A stretch of DNA of 64,000 bases from Streptomyces gelaticus (GTDB lineage: Bacteria > Actinomycetota > Actinomycetes > Streptomycetales > Streptomycetaceae). Positions 1 to 7,893 of the stretch are shown one piece after another. Every line of letters begins with the position of its first letter. The stretch's first letter is position 1. Made by a program: the position numbers and the translations under genes. Location of the stretch: the NCBI RefSeq assembly GCF_014649535.1, contig NZ_BMTF01000009.1, positions 124,001 through 188,000 of the forward strand, read 5' to 3'. The notes beneath the pieces are model-generated. The model was not told where the DNA came from and ran no database searches. It saw nothing but the letters and a program-made list of their open reading frames with translations.

Positions 1-1
1 C

Positions 2-556
2 CGGGCCCCACGGACCGCCGGGCAGATGTTCCAGGTGTTCCCCGTCATGCGGCAGCTCCATGAACTCCTCTGGTACCTCACGGAAGCGCTGTCCCTGGAA
101 CCGGCGCGGCCACTCCACGCCGAGATCCGGCGCACCCTCGACGAGACGGAACGCCTCACCCACCTCCCGGCCGACGCGTTCGTGGACCTGGACGTGGCCG
201 GCCACCGCGACGTCGTGGCCGAACTGCTGCTCCGTACCAGCGAACTCGTACGTGCGACGGTGCCGCGCAAGAAGAAGCGTGACCGTCGCGGCGCCGACCT
301 CATCGGAGCCAGGCTCAAGGGCGCCGATCTGCGGGGCGCCGACCTGCGCGGCGCGTATCTGATCGCGGCGGACCTCACCGGTGCCGACCTGCGTCTGGCC
401 GACCTGATCGGCGCCGACTTCCGGGACGCGAACCTGTCCGGCGCCGACCTCACCGGAAGCCTCTTCCTCACCCAGGCCCAGCTCAACGCAGCCCGCGGCG
501 ACACGGTGACGAAACTCCCGCCGGCACTCGGCCGTCCCACGCACTGGGTCCGGTGA
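2..556 (+). CDS. Pentapeptide-repeat protein, 5' end outside the window
   Basis: The frame is open from base 2, so the gene probably begins upstream; the first ATG inside the window is at 26. About 85 residues of helical-looking N-terminal region end in a basic RKKKRDRR stretch. Then comes a run of A(D/N)LxG-type pentapeptides (ADLIG, ARLKG, ADLRG, ADLTG, ADFRD, ANLSG) over roughly residues 90-150 counted from base 26, ending in an LTQAQL motif that often caps such repeats. Pentapeptide repeats form a right-handed quadrilateral beta-helix; some mimic DNA and protect gyrase, most have no known role. The short repeat block gives no reason to assign a specific target. Confidence 0.8.
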   Translation, partial: RAPRTAGQMFQVFPVMRQLHELLWYLTEALSLEPARPLHAEIRRTLDETERLTHLPADAFVDLDVAGHRDVVAELLLRTSELVRATVPRKKKRDRRGADLIGARLKGADLRGADLRGAYLIAADLTGADLRLADLIGADFRDANLSGADLTGSLFLTQAQLNAARGDTVTKLPPALGRPTHWVR

Positions 557-738
557 ACCGCGGCCCGGGGACAGCAACCGACCGGCGACCCGGGCCGCGC
601 CGCCGAGGGCCGCGAACTCGTTCCCGCCGTACCGGATCCAATCGGCCGGTGGGGCCGGGCACTGTGGACGTGTCCGGTTCGTTGCACAGTGCGGCGTACC
701 CGGAACGCCGCAGACGACCGGACCGAGGAGTCGCGCAC

Positions 739-2103
739 ATGCCCAGCAGTACCGACCGCAGCCGCACCGAGACGAGCCGCACGGACGGGAGCCGCACCCG
801 TCTGGTCGAGCGCCTCATGGAGCAGTTCCCGCACGTGCCCCGGGAAGCTGTCATCAAGGAGGATCTGCTGCGCGGCGGCGTGGCGTTCGACGAGTCCGCC
901 CTCAGTGACAACGAGGGCGGTGACGTCAAGCCGAAGTCCTACTTCATCTTCTCTTTCGACCACGGCACCCTCCCCGAGCTCGGCGCGGCCGCACTCCGCC
1001 GTCCGCCGGAGGAGATCGTCCTCACCGGCGGTCCGTACGACCTGCGCAGGACCGTCGTGTCCGTCCGGGTCAACCCCGCGTCCCCCTACCGCGTGGCGGC
1101 CGACGAAGACGGTGTGCTCGGGCTGTATCTCGACGGCCGGCGGATCTCTGACGTGGGGTTGCCGCCCATGCCGGACTATTACCGGCACACACTGGAGAAC
1201 GGCAAGTCCGTGATGGAGGTCGCCCCCACCATCCAATGGGGATATCTCGTCTACCTGACCGTCTTCCGGGTCTGCCAGTACTTCGGCGCGAAGGAGGAGT
1301 GCCAGTACTGCGACATCAACCACAACTGGCGCCAGCACAAGGCGGCGGGACGCCCGTACACAGGGGTGAAGCCGGTCGAGGAGGTCCTGGAGGCGCTCGC
1401 CATCATCGACAAGTACGACACGGCGAAGACCTCCACCGCCTACACCCTCACCGGCGGGGCCATCACCTCCCACATCGGCGGCCGCGACGAAGCCGATTTC
1501 TACGGGCAGTACGCCAAGGCCATCGAGGAGCGATTCCCAGGCCGCTGGATCGGCAAGGTCGTCGCCCAGGCCCTGCCCAAGGCCGACGTACAGCGGTTCC
1601 ACGACTACGGCGTGCAGATCTACCACCCCAACTACGAGGTGTGGGACCGTCGGCTGTTCGAGCTCTACTGCCCCGGCAAGGAGCGCTATGTGGGCCGCGA
1701 CGAGTGGCACCGCCGCATCCTGGACTCCGCGGAGGTCTTCGGCGCTCGCAACGTCATCCCCAACTTCGTGGCCGGTGTGGAGATGGCCGAGCCCTTCGGC
1801 TTCACCTCCGTGGACGAGGCCATCGCATCGACCACAGAGGGCCTGCGGTTCTTCATGTCGCACGGCATCACCCCGAGGTTCACCACCTGGTGCCCGGAGC
1901 CCACCACCCCGCTCGGGAAGACCAACCCGGACGGAGCGCCGCTGGAGTACCACATCCGTCTGCTGGATTCCTACCGCGCGACCATGGAGGAGTACGGTCT
2001 CAGCTCACCCCCCGGATACGGCCCGCCCGGACCCGGACGCGCGGTCTTCTCCGTCAGTTCGTTCATGGACAGTCTTCCGGCCCTTCCGGAGGACGGCCGG
2101 TAG
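739..2103 (+). CDS. Radical SAM protein with CX8CX2C cluster motif
   Basis: A 454-residue cytoplasmic protein. The ATG at 739 is preceded by GAGGAG at 725-730; the frame is open further upstream to about 553 but there composition is not protein-like. Three cysteines, C179, C188 and C191 (CQYFGAKEECQYC), stand where a radical SAM 4Fe-4S site is expected, followed by TGGAITSH (a GGE-like SAM-binding motif) and a TIM-barrel-like series of strands up to PRFTTWCPEP near residue 385. The canonical spacing is CX3CX2C; CX8CX2C is unusual and suggests a specialised subfamily. Substrate unknown. No RiPP precursor, B12 or SPASM-type partner is visible nearby; the closest neighbours are a pentapeptide-repeat protein and, downstream, an SDR fragment. 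Confidence 0.75.
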   Translation: MPSSTDRSRTETSRTDGSRTRLVERLMEQFPHVPREAVIKEDLLRGGVAFDESALSDNEGGDVKPKSYFIFSFDHGTLPELGAAALRRPPEEIVLTGGPYDLRRTVVSVRVNPASPYRVAADEDGVLGLYLDGRRISDVGLPPMPDYYRHTLENGKSVMEVAPTIQWGYLVYLTVFRVCQYFGAKEECQYCDINHNWRQHKAAGRPYTGVKPVEEVLEALAIIDKYDTAKTSTAYTLTGGAITSHIGGRDEADFYGQYAKAIEERFPGRWIGKVVAQALPKADVQRFHDYGVQIYHPNYEVWDRRLFELYCPGKERYVGRDEWHRRILDSAEVFGARNVIPNFVAGVEMAEPFGFTSVDEAIASTTEGLRFFMSHGITPRFTTWCPEPTTPLGKTNPDGAPLEYHIRLLDSYRATMEEYGLSSPPGYGPPGPGRAVFSVSSFMDSLPALPEDGR

Positions 2104-2243
2104 CACCGGGCCGGTCGTCGGCCCCGGGCGCTCGGCCCGGGCCGCGGCCACCAGTTCACGCACGACGCCGGCGAACCTCCGCACGAGGTCGTTCTCCGCG
2201 CCTTCGACCCGGACGAGCACGATCGGTCCGCAGCGGTTCGACA

Positions 2244-2358
2244 TCGGTCAGCGGCACCCTCGAAGCACTGCCCGAGGCGCTGGCGGCCGAGGTCGCCCCG
2301 CACGGAATCAGGGTTGAGATCATCGAACCCGGATCGTTCCGGGCCGGCTTTGCCGGGG
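2244..2358 (+). pseudogene. Fragment of a short-chain dehydrogenase (C-terminal part)
   Basis: In one plus-strand frame the translation reads like the region just after the catalytic helix of a classical SDR: EALPEALAAEVAPHGIRVEI followed by IEPGSFRAGF. This matches the family signature around alpha-F/beta-6 (the EALAxEVAPxGIRVTxVEPG block). No Rossmann TGxxxGxG motif or YxxxK site is present upstream, and after about 2358 the frame turns into arginine-rich non-protein sequence. It is therefore a short remnant, not a gene. The surrounding 2104-2620 stretch contains no other gene I can support. Confidence 0.6.
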
Positions 2359-2620
2359 GAGGAGCGCTCCGGCTGACGGCCGAGCTGCTCGTGTGGCAGA
2401 GCGTCAGCCGCAGCACGGCTTCGACGACCGAGGACCGTGTCCGATCGGGCCGCCGCAGGGCCGGACGCCTGCGCCGGATGGTGGAGCGGATGCGCCGGGT
2501 GGCCGCACCTGGCCCCCGGGTGCGCGCCGGAGCGAACACCCCGAGCGTCGCGCAGACGATCAAGAGCCTGCCCCTCGGGTGCGCGCCGGAGCGCGCCCGA
2601 GGGCTCGGTGTCGGGGACTG

Positions 2621-3280
2621 TCAGGCGCGCCACTCGGCCGTGCGCTCGGGCGATGCTTCGGCGAGCGCCTTCACAATTGCTTCGGCGTCGCCCTGATGAC
2701 CGTAGACGGGCGTGCCGGGCTGCTGACGCCAGGAGTCGTCGAGGTCCCCCGCGTCCACGGTGTCGAAACCCAGCTCGTCGATGAGGTCGCGCACGACCTG
2801 CTTGGTCGCCGCGTCGTCACCGGCCACCGGCAGCGCCTGACGGCCGGGGCTGCCCTTGGGGAGACCGTTGGACAGGATGTCCTGCGCGTACGTCCCGTTG
2901 AACGCCTTGATCACCGGATGGCCGATCTGCTCCTCGGTCCACCGGCTCTCGGGCGTGCCGTCCTCGATCGCGGCAATGCGGCCGTCGCGCTGTTGCGGGT
3001 AGTAGTTGCCGGTGTCGATGACCGCGACCCCTTCCGCGGCACCGTCGATCAGGCCGGCGGGCAGACCGGGGACGGCCTTGAGGGGGACGGTGACGACAAC
3101 GACCTGGGCCCCCCGAGCCGCCTCCGCGGCGGTGACCGCGGTGGCTCCGGTCTCCTCGACGAGAGCGGAGAGTGTCTCCGGGCCGCGCGAATTGGCGACG
3201 GAAACATCGTGGCCCAGCGCGGTGAGGCGTCGGGTGAGGTTTCCGCCGATGTTGCCCGCTCCGATGATGCCGATCTTCAT
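2621..3280 (-). CDS. NADPH-dependent F420 reductase-like / NAD(P)-binding oxidoreductase
   Basis: A 219-residue protein starting MKIGIIGAGNIGGNLTRRL, a textbook dinucleotide-binding GxGxxG with a following basic residue pattern (VANSRGPETL) that favours NADP(H). The start at 3280 has AAAGG upstream on the minus strand. The body (VVTVPLKAVPGLP, DTGNYYPQQRDG, KAFNGTYAQDIL) matches the F420_oxidored/NADP-oxidoreductase family. In these proteins the second domain is small, and the length here is typical. Substrate is unknown; F420H2:NADP reductase activity cannot be asserted from sequence. It is divergent from the GH25 muramidase gene (190 bp between starts). Confidence 0.85.
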   Translation of the reverse strand: MKIGIIGAGNIGGNLTRRLTALGHDVSVANSRGPETLSALVEETGATAVTAAEAARGAQVVVVTVPLKAVPGLPAGLIDGAAEGVAVIDTGNYYPQQRDGRIAAIEDGTPESRWTEEQIGHPVIKAFNGTYAQDILSNGLPKGSPGRQALPVAGDDAATKQVVRDLIDELGFDTVDAGDLDDSWRQQPGTPVYGHQGDAEAIVKALAEASPERTAEWRA

Positions 3281-3469
3281 GGATCCGACCTTTCGATGGC
3301 GTCTTCGACAGGTGATGTGGTCCTGTGGCTTCACCAACTGCTCGGTTCCGGCCGGTATTCCTGGCGAGGGAAAACGATGCGCAGGTTCACTCGAAGGATG
3401 GGAACCGGCGTCTGGGGGCACGTACAGGGAAGAGAACGGAATCACCGAGCCCACTTGAAGGCGGTGCCC

Positions 3470-4021
3470 ATGCTGCATGGCGTCGATGTCAGCTCCCATC
3501 AGTCGTCCTTCGACACGGACGGACTGGACTTCGTCTTCATCAAGGCCACCGAGGGTCGTTCCTACGTCAATCCGCATCTCGCCTCACAGGTGAAGCGAGC
3601 GAGGGACGCGGAGTGCGTGGTCGGCTTCTATCACTTTCTCTGGCCGGGGAACATCACGGCCCAGGCCGAGTACTTCGTGAGCAAGGCCCCGGAGAAGGTG
3701 GGTGATCTGCTCGCCGTGGACTGGGAACAGAACGGCGAGGGCACGCGGGCCGGCAATGCCGAGAAGGACCGCTTCATCCGCGAGGTCAAGCGCCTGCGGC
3801 CGCACCACAGGGTGCTGCTGTACTGCAACCGCTACTTCTGGTTGAACCACGACACCACGTCATATGCGGGGGACGGCCTGTGGATCGCCGACTACGTGAC
3901 TGCGGGAAAGCCCAGGATCAAGGCTTCCTGGCGTATCCATCAGTACACCGACCATCCGCTCGACCAGGACGTAGCAGCCTTCTCCTCGCGGACGGCCATG
4001 CGCGACTGGGCCCGGGTATAG
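3470..4021 (+). CDS. GH25-family muramidase (lysozyme M1-like), no signal peptide
   Basis: 183 residues beginning MLHGVDVSSHQ, the conserved GH25 opening with the first catalytic-site Asp. LLAVDWEQ carries the DxE pair expected at the active site, and GFYHFLWPG and the terminal WRIHQYTDHPLDQDVAAF (ending strand with the conserved Asp) complete the (beta/alpha) barrel. GAAGG-type SD (GAAGG at 3457-3461) supports ATG 3470. GH25 enzymes cleave the MurNAc-GlcNAc bond of peptidoglycan. There is no visible signal peptide or cell-wall-binding repeat, so export, if any, would be Sec-independent or through lysis; alternatively it is of phage origin, but no other phage gene is nearby. Confidence 0.85.
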   Translation: MLHGVDVSSHQSSFDTDGLDFVFIKATEGRSYVNPHLASQVKRARDAECVVGFYHFLWPGNITAQAEYFVSKAPEKVGDLLAVDWEQNGEGTRAGNAEKDRFIREVKRLRPHHRVLLYCNRYFWLNHDTTSYAGDGLWIADYVTAGKPRIKASWRIHQYTDHPLDQDVAAFSSRTAMRDWARV

Positions 4022-4107
4022 GCGCCGCGCCGGGTTGGCGGGGCCGGGCGCCGCGCTCCCATCGGCAGGTGTGAACTCATGATGGTTGCGTGCCTAGGAT
4101 GGTGGCG

Positions 4108-4611
4108 ATGAGCGAGACCCCGCCCAGCCTCCTGGGACTCACGACCTATCTGATGTCCAAGACCGGCAAGGCGGCGCGGAACCGGCTGGCGGCGCGACTG
4201 GCCGACCGGGACATGCGTCTCTGGCACATGGCCGTGCTGTCGGCGCTCGTCGACTTCGGCCCTCATGTGCAGCGGGAACTGGCATCGCGGCTCGGGATCG
4301 ACCGGAGCGACATCGTCAAGATCGTGGACGATCTTGCGGTGGCCGGTCTCGTCGACCGAGCCCGGGACAGCAGCGACCGCCGCCGCATGACCGTCACGCC
4401 GACTCCGGCCGGGCGTGCGGCGCTCAAGGAGCTCCAGGCCGAGGCGCTCACTGTGCAGGAGACACTGCTCGCACCCCTGACCGGGTCCGAACAAGCCCAG
4501 CTGGCCGCGCTGTTGAAGCGTGTTCACGCCCATGTCCACGACGGTGCCGAAGAGCTGAAGGCAGGTCGCCGACCGATTCCCCCGGCGTGGTGCGGCACAC
4601 TTCCCGGGTGA
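4108..4611 (+). CDS. MarR-family transcriptional regulator
   Basis: 167 residues with a winged-helix core: LWHMAVLSALVDFGPHVQ, then QRELASRLGIDRSDIVKIVD as the recognition helix-turn-helix, and DSSDRRRMTVTPTPAG, the wing with the hallmark DRR motif. Starts at 4099 and 4090 are also in frame; 4108 was chosen because AGGATGG lies just upstream. MarR proteins bind palindromes as dimers and usually respond to small phenolic or lipophilic ligands. The downstream small gene begins inside its stop codon, so the two are probably co-translated. No target gene is obvious; it may control itself or the muramidase gene 86 bp upstream. Confidence 0.88.
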   Translation: MSETPPSLLGLTTYLMSKTGKAARNRLAARLADRDMRLWHMAVLSALVDFGPHVQRELASRLGIDRSDIVKIVDDLAVAGLVDRARDSSDRRRMTVTPTPAGRAALKELQAEALTVQETLLAPLTGSEQAQLAALLKRVHAHVHDGAEELKAGRRPIPPAWCGTLPG

Positions 4612-4877
4612 CCACAGCCGCGGCTCAGCCGCCTCGCGACCGCGCGCTCGGGCGCGGAATCACCACCCTCATTCCGCAGGCCGTGACGGCCACCGCGGCC
4701 GAACAGGCGGCGGCCGTTCTCGCGGCGATGCAGAGCGTTCCGGTGCGTGTGGGTGTCCTCCAGGCAGCCGTGGCCCTTCTGGAGGAACGGGTGCGTGCGA
4801 CGGACGACGACGCGGAGCGCGCGGCCGCCGCGACGACGGTCGCCATGCTGCGCAGTGCGATCGGCAGGGCCGGCTGA
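4608..4877 (+). CDS. Small alanine-rich hypothetical protein coupled to the MarR gene
   Basis: An 89-residue frame that starts with GTG overlapping the MarR stop codon (GTGA at 4608-4611), the arrangement used for translational coupling. It is very Ala-rich and predicted almost entirely helical (TATAAEQAAAVLAAMQS, then ALLEERVRATDDDAERAAAA), compatible with a helical hairpin or coiled-coil. No known domain, signal peptide or membrane segment is seen. The codon bias is typical of the neighbourhood. It could be a small partner of the regulator; its reality rests on the overlap and composition only. Confidence 0.5.
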   Translation: MTTAAAQPPRDRALGRGITTLIPQAVTATAAEQAAAVLAAMQSVPVRVGVLQAAVALLEERVRATDDDAERAAAATTVAMLRSAIGRAG

Positions 4878-4902
4878 ACCGGTCCGGCGCCGGGGGCGGT
4901 GA

Positions 4903-6258
4903 TCAGCGCAGCTCGTCGAGGGCCCGGCCGCACGCGTCGGGTTGGTTCCGCCAGTGATGCCAACTTCCCTCGTGGGAGAGGACGACGGCAAGGGCGTCCG
5001 TCAGGCCGAGCTGCTGACGCCCGGCGATCTCCCGTACAACCACGACGGCCGCCGTGAGCCCGTCCCGTCCGCCGTCGGCCAGATACCCGAGCGAGGCGGC
5101 AGGGTTCTCCGCGGCCGTCGCACGCGTGGAATCGACCAGCGGTTGCAGCCACCGGGCCCACCGCTGGTACCGGCCCGACACCTCCGCGTCCGGTCCTTCC
5201 CGCCCGCACGTCCCTGCCGGCTTGTCCGCCTCACTCGTCCCGTCCGGGCGCTCCGCCGCGTCCATCAGAGGTGTCAGGGCCCGCGCGAGACGTTCGCAGT
5301 AGCCGGCCGCACTCTCCGTCACCCAGGGGTGCTCGGCGGTGAAATGCTCCCATCCGGTCTGCACTCCCAACTCGTCGAGCCACCAACCGCCGACGGGCCG
5401 AAGGCCCTCCGTGCCACCCAGAACGAAGGCTTCCCGCACCAGTTCGTAACTCGGCGGGGTGCGTTCGGCGAGCAGCACCGCGTCGTACAGATCCTTGCCC
5501 TGCGGGTATGCGTCGGTGACCAGCCAGAGCAACTTCCAGGCCAGTGAAAGCTCGGGGGACACGGCCTGCACGCGGCAACCCGGCCCGTCTCCCAGCGGCC
5601 GGAGTTCGGTGAGCGCGGCGGGGGAGGGCAGCGACTCGTTGAACACCACGTCGATCTGCACGGTGCCGCCGGGCACCCCGTCCGCCGTCCACGGCAGCAG
5701 AACGCGTCGCCCGGGAACTCGGTCGTACGTCCAGATGTCCTCCGCCACCATGCCCGCCGCGTCGATCCGGACGGCGCCTCGGGCGGCGGCGGCCGCGTCC
5801 TGGGCGATCGTGTCGAAGAGACCCGAGGCCCGCGGGTCGTCCATGGACCAGTCCCGGGGCACGAAGAGAAAGTCCAGATCACCCGGGTCGCGTGCGGTGT
5901 CCCCGAACCACGTGGCCATCAAAACGCTGCCGCGCAGCACCAGATGGCCGCCCCACGGACCGTCCGCGATGGACGCGAGCACCGTGTCCAGCACGGTACG
6001 CCGCGCCCGGTGCCAGGCCCGCCCCAACTCCTCCTCGCCGTCGCCGAACTCGGGCTCTCCTGCTCGGTAGGCATTGGCGAACTGCTTCAGGGCGGGCTCG
6101 AAGACGAATCCGTGATTCATCCCCTGCGGTACGGGCAGCATCGTGCCAGGAAGCTCCGCGTTGCGACGTGTCTCCTCGTCCAACGGAGCATGGGGAACAC
6201 GCGGGGAGCCCCAGCGGAACCTGGTCCAGGGCGCGGATTCGTCGGCGGAAGATGTCAC
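4903..6258 (-). CDS. Orphan nucleotidyltransferase, AbiEii/AbiGii toxin-like
   Basis: 451 residues. GTG 6258 has AGGAG seven bases upstream (minus strand), better than the longer frame to 6324. Residues ~85-150 hold a nucleotidyltransferase core: LVLRGSVLMATWFGD then RDPGDLDFLFVP, i.e. the GS motif and the DxD metal pair, followed by GTVQIDVVFN as the third Asp strand. SPELSLAWKLLWLV...GKDLYDAVLL matches the conserved KxxxxxRxKDxxD-like helix of AbiEii toxins. AbiE systems normally pair this toxin with an AbiEi winged-helix antitoxin; none is adjacent, and the C-terminal ~150 residues are an unrecognised helical extension. It may therefore be a housekeeping or immunity-type nucleotidyltransferase rather than a toxin. 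Confidence 0.72.
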   Translation of the reverse strand: MTSSADESAPWTRFRWGSPRVPHAPLDEETRRNAELPGTMLPVPQGMNHGFVFEPALKQFANAYRAGEPEFGDGEEELGRAWHRARRTVLDTVLASIADGPWGGHLVLRGSVLMATWFGDTARDPGDLDFLFVPRDWSMDDPRASGLFDTIAQDAAAAARGAVRIDAAGMVAEDIWTYDRVPGRRVLLPWTADGVPGGTVQIDVVFNESLPSPAALTELRPLGDGPGCRVQAVSPELSLAWKLLWLVTDAYPQGKDLYDAVLLAERTPPSYELVREAFVLGGTEGLRPVGGWWLDELGVQTGWEHFTAEHPWVTESAAGYCERLARALTPLMDAAERPDGTSEADKPAGTCGREGPDAEVSGRYQRWARWLQPLVDSTRATAAENPAASLGYLADGGRDGLTAAVVVVREIAGRQQLGLTDALAVVLSHEGSWHHWRNQPDACGRALDELR

Positions 6259-6502
6259 GGTGAGGCTCCTGCGGGCGGGTTCGCTGCTGTTCGCGAGACC
6301 TGTGGTGGAAGCGGAAGCTGACACATCGGTATGCGCGATCCGCCTGACGCGAGCATAGGTGTAGGCGTTGCGCGGAGGACCGCGGGTCCGGGAGGGGCCG
6401 GGGCCGGTGCTTCGCGGGGCAGTGCGCTCGACGGCCGGATACCGGCAACGTCATTGGCATGGACCTGATAGGTGAGCTGCGTTACAGTCCGTTGCGGCAC
6501 AC

Positions 6503-6520
6503 TCTGAGAGCGCTCTCAGA
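6503..6520. promoter_or_regulatory. 18-bp perfect palindrome, LacI-family-operator-like
   Basis: TCTGAGAGCGCTCTCAGA is a perfect inverted repeat centred on GCGC, about 75 bases upstream of the secreted protease start. The central AGCGCT with flanking G/A arms resembles operators of actinobacterial LacI-type sugar regulators (for instance the TGGGAGCGCTCCCA site of CebR). No LacI gene is in the window, so the regulator would act in trans. Confidence 0.55.
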
Positions 6521-6593
6521 CGGGAGCTCCCGGACGCCTGCTGTTCCTCCCCCACGATGCCGGAACAACAGAAGGGCCATTGCCTTGAGATGT

Positions 6594-7763
6594 ATGAACA
6601 CGCTGCGTACGAGCCTCGCTGCCGTGCTGGTTGTCGGAGCCTGGGCGACCGTGGGTCTTGCCTCTGGTCCGGCATCCGCCGCCGCGGTGGAGCCGACTTC
6701 CGCGACACCCCGTTCCGCAACCGATGAGGCGCCGGCCTCCGCGGGGCTGCTCGCCGCCCTGCGGCGAGACCTCGGCCTGACAGAAAGTCAGGCCAGAGAG
6801 CGGCTGGCTGCGGAGAAGACGGCGACCGCCCTGCAGGGCAAGGCGCGCCGGGTCGCCGGATCGTCCTACGCAGGCTCCTGGTTCGATCCGGCCGCAGGCA
6901 GACTGACCGTGGCCCTCACCGACAGGCGGAAGGAGGACGTCGTACGGGCAGCCGGCGCGTCCGTCCAACTGGTACGCCACAGTGCGCGGCAGCTCGACGC
7001 GGCCAAGGCGCGGATCGACGCGATGTCCGCACCGGAGGGTGTCAGCGGCTGGCGCGTCGACCCGAAGGCCAACCGGGTCGTCGTCGACGTGGTCGCTTCG
7101 GCAGAGGGTGACAACGATGTCCGGGCGTTCGTCGAACGGGCCCGCAACGTCGGCCCCGTACTGGTGAATCGGACACCCGAAGCGCCCAGGACCTTTGCTG
7201 CCGGAACCGTGGGCGGCGATCCCTACTACACGGGCAACGTCCGATGCTCCATCGGCTTCTCCGTGCATGGTGGCTTCGTCACGGCAGGTCATTGCGGACA
7301 GGCCGGCGCCGCGGTCAGCGGATGGGACCGTTCGGCCATCGGCCACTTCCAGGGTTCCTCCTTCCCTGGTGACGACTACGCCTGGGTCGGCGTCGGCAAC
7401 GGCTGGTGGACCGTCCCCGTAGTAATCGGCTGGGGAACGGTCTCGGACCAGCTGGTCCGGGGCTCCGCGGAGGCGCCCATCGGCGCCTCGATATGCCGCT
7501 CAGGCTCCACCAGCCACTGGCACTGCGGCAATGTGCTGGCCACCGGCGAGACCGTGAACTACAGCCAGGGCGCGGTTCATCAGATGACCAAGACGAGCGT
7601 CTGCGCCGAACCGGGAGACTCGGGAGGTTCGTTCATCAGCGGCGACCAGGCCCAGGGAGTGACTTCGGGTGGCTGGGGCAACTGCACCGGCGGCGGCGAG
7701 ACCTGGCACCAGCCGATCAACGAGATCCTGAACCGGTACGGGCTGACCCTGCAGACAGCCTGA
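6594..7763 (+). CDS. Secreted S1-family serine protease (streptogrisin / alpha-lytic type)
   Basis: 389 residues. A Sec signal peptide (MNTLRTSLAAVLVVGAWATV...ASAA) is followed by a ~150-residue pro-region (LRRDLGLTESQARERLAAE, a typical alpha-lytic protease prodomain start) and a chymotrypsin-fold domain. The triad is visible: FVTAGHCG (His), GDDYAWV (Asp) and EPGDSGGSF (Ser). Paired cysteines around CSIGF/GHC and CRSGS/HWHC fit streptogrisin disulfides. A TTG at 6585, with GAAGGG eight bases upstream, is an equally plausible start adding MRC. The prodomain acts as folding chaperone and inhibitor and is removed autocatalytically. An operator-like palindrome lies upstream. Confidence 0.92.
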   Translation: MNTLRTSLAAVLVVGAWATVGLASGPASAAAVEPTSATPRSATDEAPASAGLLAALRRDLGLTESQARERLAAEKTATALQGKARRVAGSSYAGSWFDPAAGRLTVALTDRRKEDVVRAAGASVQLVRHSARQLDAAKARIDAMSAPEGVSGWRVDPKANRVVVDVVASAEGDNDVRAFVERARNVGPVLVNRTPEAPRTFAAGTVGGDPYYTGNVRCSIGFSVHGGFVTAGHCGQAGAAVSGWDRSAIGHFQGSSFPGDDYAWVGVGNGWWTVPVVIGWGTVSDQLVRGSAEAPIGASICRSGSTSHWHCGNVLATGETVNYSQGAVHQMTKTSVCAEPGDSGGSFISGDQAQGVTSGGWGNCTGGGETWHQPINEILNRYGLTLQTA

Positions 7764-7893
7764 CGGCACGCAGGGGCTTGTCGGACGACCCCGATCCGTT
7801 CGGCGCCCACTGTACGGCGGGGCCTGTTCGCGACCCGGCCTCCCTCGCTCGGGTGCGGCAGGCCCCTGCTGCGTGGCACGCGGACGCCGAGCC

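Noticed and set aside
2005..2244. Minus-strand reading GPIVLVRVEGAENDLVRRFA overlapping the radical SAM gene end
   Set aside because: It looks protein-like but overlaps a well-supported gene, has no SD and no recognised family.
3470..4021. GH25 muramidase as evidence for a prophage
   Set aside because: No holin, tail, integrase or other phage gene is nearby; GH25 enzymes are common in streptomycete chromosomes.
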